From positions 1 to 57,216 of the forward strand of contig JAJEHF010000013.1 of assembly GCA_022823865.1 (NCBI GenBank): a stretch of 57,216 bases of DNA, given 5' to 3'. The translations under genes and the position numbers were made by a program. This DNA comes from Bryobacterales bacterium (GTDB lineage Bacteria > Acidobacteriota > Terriglobia > Bryobacterales > UBA6623). Shown here one piece after another: positions 45,721 through 54,974 of the stretch. Under the pieces are notes generated by a model that saw only the letters and a list, made by a program, of their open reading frames with translations, was not told the DNA's origin and did not search any database. Numbering within the stretch: the stretch's first letter is position 1; the number at the start of each line of letters is the position of its first letter.

Positions 45721-45857
45721 TGCGGGCGCCTCCCTGGCTGCGGCGTGTCGGGGCCGTGGGTGTCGGTGATGCTGATCAATCGCCATTTGACGCTCTTGAC
45801 GTAAGCCACTAGGTCGGCGATATTTTCGGGATTTAGTGTAAAGGATCTTGTAGTTGG
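45717..45857 (-). pseudogene. C-terminal scrap of a c-type cytochrome
   Basis: The frame ending in TGA at 45717-45719, overlapping the ATG of the next gene as ATGA, reads SFTLNPENIADLVAYVKSVK. This matches the C-terminal helix of class I cytochromes c (typically ...LTPEEIADLVAYLKSL). No CxxCH or other upstream part is present; the frame hits a stop just above 45857. It is therefore a 5'-truncated remnant of a gene that formerly preceded the dimethylformamidase-like genes. Confidence 0.55.
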
Positions 45858-46028
45858 CTATCACGCTGAGAACACCTGATGCGGGTTCTTTGCGTTGACC
45901 AGAGCTTCTTTGCGCCGCTGTGAAGACCATAGAGGGGCTCAGGGGCTTTCCAGGAAGGGCTCCCGCCAGTGTGACGGCCCCGACCGCGCGTGGAACGAGA
46001 CGATTCGATGCCTAGCGACGCGCTCTGA

Positions 46029-46523
46029 CTAGGAGCGAACCCGAAACTCTTCAAGAGCGTCGGCGTGGACATCGAGACCCAATCCTGGGATCTCAGGCAG
46101 CTTTCCGTACCCGTCCTCGATTTCGAAGACATGCTTGGTCCGCAGGACTTTCAACGCCGGCGACCATTGCTCCTCAGGCAAGTTCGGCTGGCCGATCATT
46201 TCCTGGTACTCGCAATTCGGCATCGCGCAGCCGGCCTGGATGTAGCCGGCGAGCGACGGGCCTTGCGTACCGTGCTGTATGCAAGGGACGTGGAACGCCT
46301 CGGCAAGGATGCTGATCTTACGGGCGTTGAGAATGCCTTCGCAAATCCGCGTGTCGGGTTGGAGCACGTCGTAGGTCTTGCGAGTCAAGAAGGCCAGGAA
46401 CTGGTGGATGCTCTTACCTAGCTCGCCGCCGGTGATGGGGATATCAACTTCGGCGGCCAGCCGGGCCGGGCCTTCGAGGTCGTGTCCGTCGAAGGGCTCT
46501 TCGAGCCAGCGCGCGTTCTCCGG
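46029..46523 (-). pseudogene. 3' remnant of an enolase-superfamily (mandelate racemase-like) enzyme
   Basis: Readable as the C-terminal barrel half of a mandelate-racemase/muconate-lactonizing enzyme: NARWLEEPFDGHDLEGPARL, then IPITGGELGKSIHQFLAFLT, YDVLQPDTRICEGILNARKI and FHVPCIQHGTQGPS, ending GLDVHADALEEFRVRS. The metal-ligand glutamate/aspartate positions of the C-terminal half (EEPF, GGE, QPD) are present, but the N-terminal capping domain and first part of the barrel are missing. The frame further upstream (to 46670) does not look like this family. Truncated and presumably dead. Confidence 0.72.
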
Positions 46524-46720
46524 ATTCTGGTGAGCCTGCCGCCCGACGGACGGAGTGCACCTACACGCCCCCTCGGATCTGTAAGGGTTCTGCCGCGGCC
46601 TGCCAACGTGTTGCCTAGCGACGTATCGCCGCAACGATTCACTCAACCACCGATGCTCGATATTGCGCAAGGGCGGATCAAACGGCTCCCAGCGCTAACT
46701 TCTTGCTGAAGCCGTCCGCC

Positions 46721-46745
46721 ACAACTGTCATACGATGGCAGTTGT
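46721..46745 (+). promoter_or_regulatory. Palindrome covering the TonB-receptor start codon
   Basis: ACAACTGTCAT, then ACG, then ATGGCAGTTGT: 11-base arms with one G.U-type mismatch and a 3-base centre. It includes the ATG at 46735-46737. As DNA it has the shape of a repressor operator; as RNA it would lock the start codon into a stem. The mechanism is inferred. Confidence 0.5.
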
Positions 46746-49700
46746 GAGGTACCAGCGAGCGGCGCTAGCGGCGCTAGCCATGCTATTCGGGACGGCGAAC
46801 CTCGCCGCCCAACAGGTTCAGGGTCGCATCCACGGCCTGATTCTCGATTCCAGCGGCGCCGTCGTCGGTGGGGCGGAAGTCGAGGTGCGGCGCATCGAGA
46901 CCGGCGCCACCCGACACGCGACCAGCAGCGCCAACGGGCGCTATAGCGTGCCGGCGCTGTCGCCGGGGAGCTACTCGGTCGGCGTCTCGGCAGGGGGGTT
47001 TCGTCCGGTCTCCACAGAAGCGATCCCGCTCTCGATCGGCGGCGAGGCCGATGCCAGCTTCGTGCTGGAGGTCGGTCCCGCGAGCGACGCGATCACCGTG
47101 TCCGGCGAATTATCGGCCCTCGATTCCACCCAAGCTGCGATCGGCAACGTGATCCCCAATCGCTTTGTCGTCAGCCTGCCATTGAACGGCCGGAACTTCT
47201 TGCAACTCTCGCTGCTGGTTCCTGGAACGGCGCCGGCAGCTGTGGGCTCGCCCGGCAGCGAGCGCGGCCGCTTCGCGTTCCAGACCAACGGTGCCCGCGA
47301 ATCGGCCAATTCGTTCCTGTATGACGGCGCCTACGCGATCGACCCGATCTTGAACAGCTTCAGCTTCGCCCCGCCGGTCGATGCCGTGAGCGAGTTTCGC
47401 ATCCAGACTTCCAACTCGGAGGCCGGGCTGGGCCGCAACAGCGGCGGCCAGATATCGGTTGCGATCAAGCAAGGCACGAACGAACTGCACGGCACGGCCT
47501 ACGAGTTCCTTCGCAACGATCACTTCGACGCGCGCAACTTCTTCAGCCAGCCGAGCGATCCCGTGCCCACGCTCCGCAGGCACCAGTTCGGGGCGTCGCT
47601 AGGCGGCCCGATCGCCCGCAATTCCACCTTCTTCTTCGCCAACTTCGAGGGCTTGCGCGAGACGCGGGCCCAGACCCGCACCACGAACGTTCCGACCCGG
47701 GCGGAGCGCGAGGGGGACTTTTCCTCCAGCGCAGGCAACGCGCCCATCAATTTCTTCACGCAACAGCCGTTCCCGAACGCCCTGCTGCCCTATGCAAACC
47801 CCATCGGGCAGGCCGTGGCCGGGCTCTACCCCGAGCCCAACCGGTCCGCGCTCGGCCAGAACTTCGTGGCCGCGCCGGAAGGCGAGAACAGCACCAACAA
47901 GTCCGACATCCGCCTCGACCGCCGCGTCGGCGACGGCGGGCAGCTGGCCGGCAGGTACAGCTTTGCCGACAGCGATGTCCACGAGCCGTACGCCGCCCAG
48001 CAATTCTCGTCCGTGCCCGGCTACGGCAACTTGCTGGACCAGCGCGGCCAGAACGCGATGGTCTCGTACACCGACAATCTAGGCCCACAGTGGATCAACG
48101 AGGCGCGCTTCGGATACAACCGGATCGGAAACCGGACGCTGCACGAGAACAGCGGGACCAGCCTGAACAGCACGCTCGGCCTGCCCGACCTGGCCACGCG
48201 CGAACTCGACCTGGGGCTGAGCTTCTTCCAAGTCACCGGCTATTCGTCGCTAGGCGGCGAGTTCAACAACCCCCAGGTCAGCACCGTGAACACTTGGCAG
48301 ATCTCCGACACGCTGAGCTATTCGCGCGGAGGCCACCTGCTGCAATTCGGCTTCGAGCAGCGCGGCATCCGCCAGGACGGCTTCCGCAACGTGCTCGCCA
48401 GGGGCAGCGTGTACTTTACGGACCTCGCGTACACGCAGAACGCATTCGCCGACCTGCTCTTCGGCTTGCCGAGCTACACGCTCGGCGCGAGGGCCGACGG
48501 CCTGCAGGCGGCGCGCACGGGCGCGACCAGCGCGTTTGCAACCGGCACACTGCGCCTGTCGCGCGCGCTGACGCTGACACTGGGGCTGCGCTACGAGAAT
48601 AACCAGCCGGCCTTCGATGCCGAGGACGCGGCGTCGGTCTTCGATCTCGAGAGCCGTCAAGTCATGCGACTCGGCGAGGGCGGGGTCCCCCGCTCCGGCT
48701 TCTACCGCGACAACAACAACCTGGCCCCGCGCATCGGTCTCGCGCTGCGACCGGCCGCTACCGACCGGCTCGTGATCCGCGCCGGCTGGGGCGTGTACCA
48801 CAATTTCTCGGATCTAGCGGCGGGCCAGGGCATTTACTTCAACCCGCCGTTCTTCAACGCCATGCTGTTCATCCCGTCCTTGCAGACTCCGCTGACGATT
48901 GCCGAGCCCTGGCCAGAAGGGCAAGCCGCGCCGCTTCCGCCGAGCGTGACGACCTACGACCGCAACATGCGCACGAGCTACGCCCAGCAATGGAACTTCA
49001 CCGTGCAGTCCGAAGTATTCGAGGACACCGTGCTCAGCATCGGCTATAACGGCACGCGCGGCACGAAGCTGGTGGGCGCTCGCGACATCAACCAAGCGGC
49101 TCCCTCCCCCGCCCAGCCGAACTACCGGCCGCTGCCGACGTTCTCCGACATCAACCTGATCGCGTCCGGGTTCGACTCGGTCTACCACAGCCTGCAAGCG
49201 CAGTTCCAATGCCGCCTGCAGACCGGGCTGACCGGCTTGTTCACGTACACGTGGTCCAAGTCGCTCGACAACGCGTCGAACTTCTTCGCCTCGGCGGGAG
49301 ACGCGAACTACCCGCAGGACAGCAACAACATCGCGGCCGAGCGGGGCCGCTCCAGCTTCGACGTGCCGCATCGCTTCACGGGCGGCTTCGTCTACCAGCT
49401 GCCCGTCGGTCCCGGCCGGGCGCTAGGCAGCAGCTGGACCGGAGCCGCGGCCCGGCTGCTGGGCGGCTGGCAGTTGAACGGCATCGTCTCCCTCCAGTCG
49501 GGCCAGCCGTACACCGTCGCGCTGCCCGGCGAACTCGACAATTCCAACACCGGGCGCTCCAGCTACGGATTCGGGGCAGGCGACCGCCCGAACGTCACCT
49601 CAAACCCGAACCTTGCCAGTCCGGACCCGCAGCAGTGGTTCGATCCGGGAGCGTTCTCGATGCCGGAATACGGCAGCTTCGGCAATGCCGGCCGCAACAT

Positions 49701-49920
49701 CATCGGCGGCCCCGGCCTTGCCAACGTGGACTTCTCGGTGCTGAAGGACATCCAGATCGCCGAGACGACGACCCTGCAGCTGCGCGCCGAGCTGTTCAAC
49801 ATGCTCAACACGCCGAATTTCCTCAATCCGAACATCTTCTTCGGCACGCCCGGCTTCGGGCGGGTGCTCGCGGCCCGCGACGGGCGCGAGGTGCAGTTCG
49901 GAATGAAGCTGATCTTCTAG
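46735..49920 (+). CDS. TonB-dependent receptor, Oar-like, with N-terminal regulatory-like domain
   Basis: 1061 aa. Outer-membrane active transporter. The ATG at 46735 opens MAVVRYQRAALAALAMLFGT, a signal peptide; the GTG at 46744 is an alternative start. Residues about 28-110 are a carboxypeptidase-regulatory-like beta-sandwich (GRIHGLILDSSGAVVGGAEV), followed by a plug region (SLPLNGRNFLQLSLLVPG; ESANSFLYDGAYAIDPILNS). The rest is a barrel with alternating strands, such as YSFADSDVHEPYAAQQFSSV, ending in FGMKLIF with a C-terminal phenylalanine typical of barrel insertion signals. It belongs to the large Oar-like group in Acidobacteriota. Neighbour of remnant catabolic genes; substrate unknown. 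Confidence 0.92.
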   Translation: MAVVRYQRAALAALAMLFGTANLAAQQVQGRIHGLILDSSGAVVGGAEVEVRRIETGATRHATSSANGRYSVPALSPGSYSVGVSAGGFRPVSTEAIPLSIGGEADASFVLEVGPASDAITVSGELSALDSTQAAIGNVIPNRFVVSLPLNGRNFLQLSLLVPGTAPAAVGSPGSERGRFAFQTNGARESANSFLYDGAYAIDPILNSFSFAPPVDAVSEFRIQTSNSEAGLGRNSGGQISVAIKQGTNELHGTAYEFLRNDHFDARNFFSQPSDPVPTLRRHQFGASLGGPIARNSTFFFANFEGLRETRAQTRTTNVPTRAEREGDFSSSAGNAPINFFTQQPFPNALLPYANPIGQAVAGLYPEPNRSALGQNFVAAPEGENSTNKSDIRLDRRVGDGGQLAGRYSFADSDVHEPYAAQQFSSVPGYGNLLDQRGQNAMVSYTDNLGPQWINEARFGYNRIGNRTLHENSGTSLNSTLGLPDLATRELDLGLSFFQVTGYSSLGGEFNNPQVSTVNTWQISDTLSYSRGGHLLQFGFEQRGIRQDGFRNVLARGSVYFTDLAYTQNAFADLLFGLPSYTLGARADGLQAARTGATSAFATGTLRLSRALTLTLGLRYENNQPAFDAEDAASVFDLESRQVMRLGEGGVPRSGFYRDNNNLAPRIGLALRPAATDRLVIRAGWGVYHNFSDLAAGQGIYFNPPFFNAMLFIPSLQTPLTIAEPWPEGQAAPLPPSVTTYDRNMRTSYAQQWNFTVQSEVFEDTVLSIGYNGTRGTKLVGARDINQAAPSPAQPNYRPLPTFSDINLIASGFDSVYHSLQAQFQCRLQTGLTGLFTYTWSKSLDNASNFFASAGDANYPQDSNNIAAERGRSSFDVPHRFTGGFVYQLPVGPGRALGSSWTGAAARLLGGWQLNGIVSLQSGQPYTVALPGELDNSNTGRSSYGFGAGDRPNVTSNPNLASPDPQQWFDPGAFSMPEYGSFGNAGRNIIGGPGLANVDFSVLKDIQIAETTTLQLRAELFNMLNTPNFLNPNIFFGTPGFGRVLAARDGREVQFGMKLIF

Positions 49921-49935
49921 GGCCGGCCGGCAGCC

Positions 49936-50646
49936 TCAGTCGAGGCGGTCCCAAACCTGCGAGAACTCGTGGACGCCTCGCTGGCCCATGATCCAGCGGG
50001 CAGCCTTGAGCGCCCCGCTGGCGAATCCGACGCGGTTGCGGGCCGTGTGGCTGACCCGGATGGTGTCGGCTGCGGAGTCGAACCCTAGCTCGTGGATTCC
50101 GGGGAACTGCCCGCTGCGCTGCGTCGCGACGTCGACCGGGCGGGCATATCCGGCCTCCCGCACCGCATCCAGCAGGCGCAGCGCCGTGCCGGACGGAGCG
50201 TCCTTCTTGTACTTGTGGTGCGCCTCGTAGAGAAACGCATCGTAGTCCGGCTGGCCAGCGAACGCCTGTGCCGCCGCCGCCACGATGCGGTAGAAGGCGT
50301 TGACCCCGATCGAAAAGTTCGCTCCGTAGACTAAGGCGGCGTCATGGCGCTCGACCGCGGCTCGGACGCGTTCGAGTTGATCCAGCCAGCCCGTTGTGCC
50401 GATCGCGAGGGGCACGCCCAGCTCAGCGATGCGGACGGCGTTCTCGGCTACCACGTCGGGCATCGAGAAGTCGATGGCCACGTCCACGCCGGCGAAATTC
50501 TCGCGGGTGACGCCCGCGGCCTCTTGATTGTTGAACTCGTCGAGCTTGAGCACGACCTCGAAGCCGTGTGCCGGGGCCAGCTCCTCGACGAGCCGGCCCA
50601 TTCGCCCGTAGCCGACCAATGCCAGCCTGTTAGCGGGTGAACTCAC
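49936..50646 (-). CDS. dapB: 4-hydroxy-tetrahydrodipicolinate reductase
   Basis: 236 aa, the short form of the family. It reduces tetrahydrodipicolinate precursor in the lysine/diaminopimelate pathway using NAD(P)H. The nucleotide-binding motif is LALVGYGRMGRLVEELA, then VAIDFSMPDVVAENAVRIAE and PLAIGTTGW. The catalytic/substrate motif is EAHHKYKKDAPSGTALRLL, with the HH pair and the KDAPSGTA segment conserved. GTG start at 50646 overlaps the lysC stop by four bases (GTGA), so translation is coupled to aspartokinase. Confidence 0.95.
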   Translation of the reverse strand: MSSPANRLALVGYGRMGRLVEELAPAHGFEVVLKLDEFNNQEAAGVTRENFAGVDVAIDFSMPDVVAENAVRIAELGVPLAIGTTGWLDQLERVRAAVERHDAALVYGANFSIGVNAFYRIVAAAAQAFAGQPDYDAFLYEAHHKYKKDAPSGTALRLLDAVREAGYARPVDVATQRSGQFPGIHELGFDSAADTIRVSHTARNRVGFASGALKAARWIMGQRGVHEFSQVWDRLD

Positions 50647-52013
50647 TGCTGCGACGCTCCCGGCGGCTGAGACAGTTCAGGAAAGAAGGCCGAGTGGATG
50701 CGGCTCACAGCCGGGGCGAGCTGATCCTCGTCCACTACGAACCCGACATTTACACGCGAGGCGCCAAGGGAGATCATGCGGATGTGAATGCCCTCGAGAA
50801 CCTGAAAGACCCTGGCCGCGATGCCCAGAGTATAGCGGATGCGCTCCCCGACCACGCACACGATCGCCTTGCCGGGAGTCGCCTTGACCTGGGCGAATTC
50901 GCCGAGGTCGGACAGGATCTGGGCCAGCTTTTCGCTGCGGTCCACGGTGAGCGAAACGCTGACCTCGGATGTCGAGACCATATCGACCGCCGTCTCGTGA
51001 CGTTCGAAGATGGCGAAGATCTTGGCCAAGAATCCGTGAGCCATCAACATGCGGGTCGAGTAGATGTCGATGAGCGTGATGTTCTCCTTGTAGACAACCG
51101 CCTTGACGACTTGTTCGGACTCCGGCGGATGCTTGACGATCAGGGTGCCGCGCCCGGCGGGGCGCAGCGAGTTCAAGACACGGATTGGAATGCCGTGTTC
51201 AATCGCCGGCAGCATGGTCGCCGGATGCAGCACGCGACCGCCGAAGTAGGCGAGCTCGGAAGCCTCCAACAGAGACATTACGCTGAGGCTCTGCGCCGAG
51301 CTGATCAGTGACGGATCGGCAGTCATCACGCCGTCGACGTCAGTCCAGATCTGCACCTCCTCCGCATTGAGCGCAGCGCCGGCCAGCGATGCGGTGAAGT
51401 CCGACCCGCCGCGTCCGAGAGTTGTCGCGGTGCCATCCTCGCCTGTCGCGATGAATCCCCCCATGACAGGCACGGCTCCAGCGGCCAGCACCGGAGGCAC
51501 GGCGGCGCGCAGCCGTTGTTTGGTGACCTCGAAAAGAGCGTCCGCGCCACCGTGCTGCGACTCGGTAACGAACAGATCCCGCGCGTCCAAGAGGGTGGCC
51601 GCCACGCCCCGCTCGCGCAAGGCGAAGGCCGTGACCTCGCTCGAGATTCGCTCTCCGCAAGCCAGCAGGGCATCGAGTTCGGCTGACTGCTCTCGCCCGC
51701 GAGAGCCGATCCTGCCCAGCAGTTCTGCCGCATCGTCGAACACTGCGCGCACGCGGACGATGAGCCCAGCGCTGTCGGCCTCGGAAACGACGGCTCGGGC
51801 CGTTGCCTCGGTCGCGTTCCGCAGATCCGCCAAAATCGCGCGGCCGCGCTCCAGATCGGAATCAGCGGCCGCAGCGAGCTGGTCGGTCGTGGCGCCGATG
51901 GCCGAGACCACCACCGCTGGATCGCGCTGGCGGGCCCGCTCGACGATCGCGCAAACGCGCTCGATCGCCGCAGCGGTAGCGAGCGAGGTGCCCCCGAATT
52001 TCATGACCAGCAT
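50643..52013 (-). CDS. lysC: Aspartate kinase
   Basis: 456 aa. First enzyme of the aspartate family pathway (Lys/DAP, Thr, Met). The N-terminus LVMKFGGTSLATAAAIERVC contains the KFGGTS kinase motif; GGSDFTASLAGAALNAEEVQ holds the substrate-binding region and EVQIWTDVDGVMTADPSL the nucleotide site. Two C-terminal ACT-type regulatory regions follow (ITLIDIYSTRMLMAHGFLAK; TPGKAIVCVVGERI), so feedback control by lysine or threonine is expected. ATG at 52013. Overlaps dapB by four bases. Confidence 0.96.
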   Translation of the reverse strand: MLVMKFGGTSLATAAAIERVCAIVERARQRDPAVVVSAIGATTDQLAAAADSDLERGRAILADLRNATEATARAVVSEADSAGLIVRVRAVFDDAAELLGRIGSRGREQSAELDALLACGERISSEVTAFALRERGVAATLLDARDLFVTESQHGGADALFEVTKQRLRAAVPPVLAAGAVPVMGGFIATGEDGTATTLGRGGSDFTASLAGAALNAEEVQIWTDVDGVMTADPSLISSAQSLSVMSLLEASELAYFGGRVLHPATMLPAIEHGIPIRVLNSLRPAGRGTLIVKHPPESEQVVKAVVYKENITLIDIYSTRMLMAHGFLAKIFAIFERHETAVDMVSTSEVSVSLTVDRSEKLAQILSDLGEFAQVKATPGKAIVCVVGERIRYTLGIAARVFQVLEGIHIRMISLGASRVNVGFVVDEDQLAPAVSRIHSAFFPELSQPPGASQQ

Positions 52014-52237
52014 GGATGCTTCCTCGGTGCCGCTCGAGAAACCCGGGACAACGGTCGACTCTCGACAAGTGCCAGACGCGGCCTATGTCTCATTATGTTG
52101 CCAGCCCGCGCTCTCTCGATATTCGCATCGCAACTCCGCCTGTCCGCTCCCGCCGTGCGAAGCTAGCGGTTGGCAACGAGTTCGCAGTAGTTCTCGTCAA
52201 ATCGAAAGTGAAGCCGACCCCCGTCACGACCTGTCGC

Positions 52238-54358
52238 ATGACCGATGCTCTCTGGCGCGGAGCGCGCGGCTTGGCCGCCGCAGCTGCGCTGATCGGCTCG
52301 GCGGCAACTCTATCGGGGCAGCCCGCTCCAGTCTTCCAGTCGGAGACCGCGCTGTTCGAATTCGAGGTTCGCGTGACGGACAGGCGCGGCCAACCCGTGG
52401 CCGGGCTTTCAAGAGACGATTTCGAACTGCGGGAGAACGGCCAACCGCAAGCCATTGCGACGTTCGAATTCGTGCCCGGCCCGGCAGCCGGACAAGCGAC
52501 GGCCGCTCTTGGAATAGCACCAGGGCGCGTAGGTCAACCGGGCACAGATGCCGCCAGCGAGCTGCGGCGCAGCACGTTCGTCTACATCGCCACTCGAGGA
52601 CGCCGCCAGGACCAGCTCCAGATCTACCAAGCCGTCAGGGACTTCTTGGACAACGACCTGCAGCCCGGCATGTTGGTGTCGATCCAAGGCTCGCCCTTCA
52701 CGTCGCGCCGCAGCGAGCTCTACGAGCGACTTGAGGCGATGCGAACGGGCGGCGGCAACGGCGTCGATGGATTGGTCGATACTTTGGCGGTCGACCTCTC
52801 CCGGGACATCGAATACAGCGATGCGCTCGAGGCCTTGATCGCGGATACGAACGAGGAGTTCGAGGAGGCGCTTGAGGAGATCGCGGATCGCAGGGCCTTT
52901 TATAACCGCCTGCGGATGTACGAGTACATCGACCTGATTCGGGCCTTGAGCATTTATCCGGGCAAGAAGCTCGTAGTGCTGTTCGCCACCGGGTTGCCCG
53001 TGGAAGAAGACAACCTCGACATCATCAAGGTCTTGGAGGACGAGGCGATGAAGGCGCGGGTTCGCTTCTTCGTCTCCGACGTCGGCCGCCTCGCCGCAAC
53101 CCCGCCCGGCGGTGACGCAGAGGTATCTCTCGGCGCTGGTGCCCCTGCGGACGTGGGCTTGGCCCAAGTCTTCAGCCAGCTCGAGCAAGGACGGATCGAG
53201 TTGCGCCAAGACAACCAAGACGGCTTGTGGGAACTGGCGCAGCGCACGGGCGGGAAGGCGATTCTGAACAGTAACGATTTCGGCGAGGTCTTCGATGTCG
53301 TCAAGGAAGAGAACAGCGGCTACTACCTGCTCGGCTACTATCCCGAGGATCGCGAGCAACGCGGACGGCTGCGCCGCCTCCGGGTTCGCGTAAACGATTC
53401 AAGCCTGCGAATCAGCCACCAGCGAGGCTACTACGAGGAGCGCCCGTTTGGGCAAATGTCGCGCACGGAGAGAAACCTGCGCATGCATCAGGCCCTCACA
53501 TTCGACACCCCGTACACGGACCTGCCCATCTTGGTCGACCACGAGTTCTTTCGAGACTCCAACGGCGGCCCGACTCTGATCTACAGCGTCGGGCTCCATG
53601 CGCGCGACATCCCCACCGAAACGGTAAAGAAGGGCGAGACAGTCAAGCTAACGGTGATCGCGCAAGCCGTGGCACAGCCCTCGGAAGGCAACCGGCGGCA
53701 GCCGCCCGTGCTCGACGAGCGGCGCTTTGCAATGACGGTGGACCCGGCGGCAATGGAGCGTCTCAGCGGCGATCCGGCGTCTTGGCTGCACTACGGCTCG
53801 CAGATGCCGCTCGCCCCGGGGGAGTACGACTGGAAGGTCATCGTGCGGGACGATCTGTCCGGCTCGCTGGGCAGCTACCAGACTCGCTTGCGCATTCCGG
53901 AACTGTCGGCCGGGACAACGGGAAGTTCGCTGCTGCTGACAAGCCGCATCGACGACGTCAGCCGGGCCAAGACCATAAAGCCGGCCCGCAAGGCTCCCGA
54001 GGACGTCTTGCTCGTCGACGGCAGCCGGTTTTTCGCAACGGCAGTGAAGGCATTTCGGCGTGGCACGCCCATCTACCTGCTCTACGACGTCTACAATCTC
54101 GGGCCGGGCAGCTACGACGATCCCCCCGGGCCGCGGCTCGCACTGTACCGCGAGCGTGAAAGCGTGCCACGATTGCCGGTCAGCAGCTACCAGACCGTGC
54201 CGCAGCCCGAGGCACACCGCGTGCGCCATCTCGCGGCACTTGCCACGGGCAGCCTACTTGCCGGGGAGTACATCTTGGCCGCGATGCTGCCGCCTTCGTC
54301 GGGCGAGGCAGCAGTGATCTATCAGAAATTCCGTATCGTCGACGGCGATGGCCGATAG
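52238..54358 (+). CDS. VWFA-related acidobacterial-type secreted protein
   Basis: 706 aa from ATG at 52238, giving a signal peptide (MTDALWRGARGLAAAAALIG, then SAATLSGQ); longer frames extend upstream with no support. Residues about 35-360 match the VWFA-related domain common in Acidobacteriota: ALFEFEVRVTDRRGQPVAGL, then DDFELRENGQPQAIATFEF and KLVVLFATGLPVE, ending with FGEVFDVVKEENSGYYLLGY. The C-terminal part is a set of beta-sandwich regions (TVKKGETVKLTVIAQAV; LAPGEYDWKVIVRDDLSGSL). The canonical MIDAS serine signature is not obvious. Divergently transcribed from lysC across 224 bases. Envelope or secreted function unknown. Confidence 0.85.
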   Translation: MTDALWRGARGLAAAAALIGSAATLSGQPAPVFQSETALFEFEVRVTDRRGQPVAGLSRDDFELRENGQPQAIATFEFVPGPAAGQATAALGIAPGRVGQPGTDAASELRRSTFVYIATRGRRQDQLQIYQAVRDFLDNDLQPGMLVSIQGSPFTSRRSELYERLEAMRTGGGNGVDGLVDTLAVDLSRDIEYSDALEALIADTNEEFEEALEEIADRRAFYNRLRMYEYIDLIRALSIYPGKKLVVLFATGLPVEEDNLDIIKVLEDEAMKARVRFFVSDVGRLAATPPGGDAEVSLGAGAPADVGLAQVFSQLEQGRIELRQDNQDGLWELAQRTGGKAILNSNDFGEVFDVVKEENSGYYLLGYYPEDREQRGRLRRLRVRVNDSSLRISHQRGYYEERPFGQMSRTERNLRMHQALTFDTPYTDLPILVDHEFFRDSNGGPTLIYSVGLHARDIPTETVKKGETVKLTVIAQAVAQPSEGNRRQPPVLDERRFAMTVDPAAMERLSGDPASWLHYGSQMPLAPGEYDWKVIVRDDLSGSLGSYQTRLRIPELSAGTTGSSLLLTSRIDDVSRAKTIKPARKAPEDVLLVDGSRFFATAVKAFRRGTPIYLLYDVYNLGPGSYDDPPGPRLALYRERESVPRLPVSSYQTVPQPEAHRVRHLAALATGSLLAGEYILAAMLPPSSGEAAVIYQKFRIVDGDGR

Positions 54359-54376
54359 CCTCGCGCCGGGGGAGCG

Positions 54377-54928
54377 TTAGCCCTCCAAGCAGGCGAAGAC
54401 TTCCCGGTAGAACTCCGGATGGGACTCCCAAGTCTGGGCGCTCACCAGATTGCCATCGCGCACGGCCTGCTGCTGCGAGTAACAGGCGCCCGCCCGCTCG
54501 GCTTCCGAGCGGACGTGCTCGTAGCACGTCACGGTCTTGCCATCGACCACGTCGGCGGCTACCAAGATCTGAATCCCGTGGCAGATCGAGAACACCGGCT
54601 TGCCCTGCGCGACAAACTCCCGCACGATGTCCACGACGCGCTGGATATGCCGCAAGAACTCCGGCGCCCGGCCGCCCAGCAGCAGCACCGCTGCATACCC
54701 ATCCACGTCCACGTCGTCAAACGCGATGTCGGCGTCGAGCCCGTAGCCTTGGCGCTCGATGTACGTGTCCCAGCCGGGCTCGAAATCGTGCATGACTAGA
54801 TGGAGCCGGCGAGCAGAGGGCGCGGCCACGACGGGCTCGTAGCCCGCCTCCTGAAAGCGGTGCAGCGCAAACAGCGCCTCGTAGCTCTCGCCTGCGTCTC
54901 CGGTAACGAGCAGGATCCTCTTTGCCAT
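54377..54928 (-). CDS. DJ-1/PfpI-family protein
   Basis: 183 aa class-I glutamine-amidotransferase-like fold. The N-terminus is MAKRILLVTGDAGESYEALF; the nucleophile elbow is FSICHGIQILVAAD with the cysteine near residue 116; DGYAAVLLLGGRAPEFLRHI is the preceding strand-helix. Family members are glyoxalases, deglycase-like proteins or peptidases; no specific role can be read here. Convergent with the VWFA gene, whose stop is 18 bases away, and 46 bases downstream of the MBL gene on the same strand. Confidence 0.88.
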   Translation of the reverse strand: MAKRILLVTGDAGESYEALFALHRFQEAGYEPVVAAPSARRLHLVMHDFEPGWDTYIERQGYGLDADIAFDDVDVDGYAAVLLLGGRAPEFLRHIQRVVDIVREFVAQGKPVFSICHGIQILVAADVVDGKTVTCYEHVRSEAERAGACYSQQQAVRDGNLVSAQTWESHPEFYREVFACLEG

Positions 54929-54974
54929 ATGCCACGATTCTAGCGACCGGCGGCGCGCCCGCCCGAGAGGCTTC

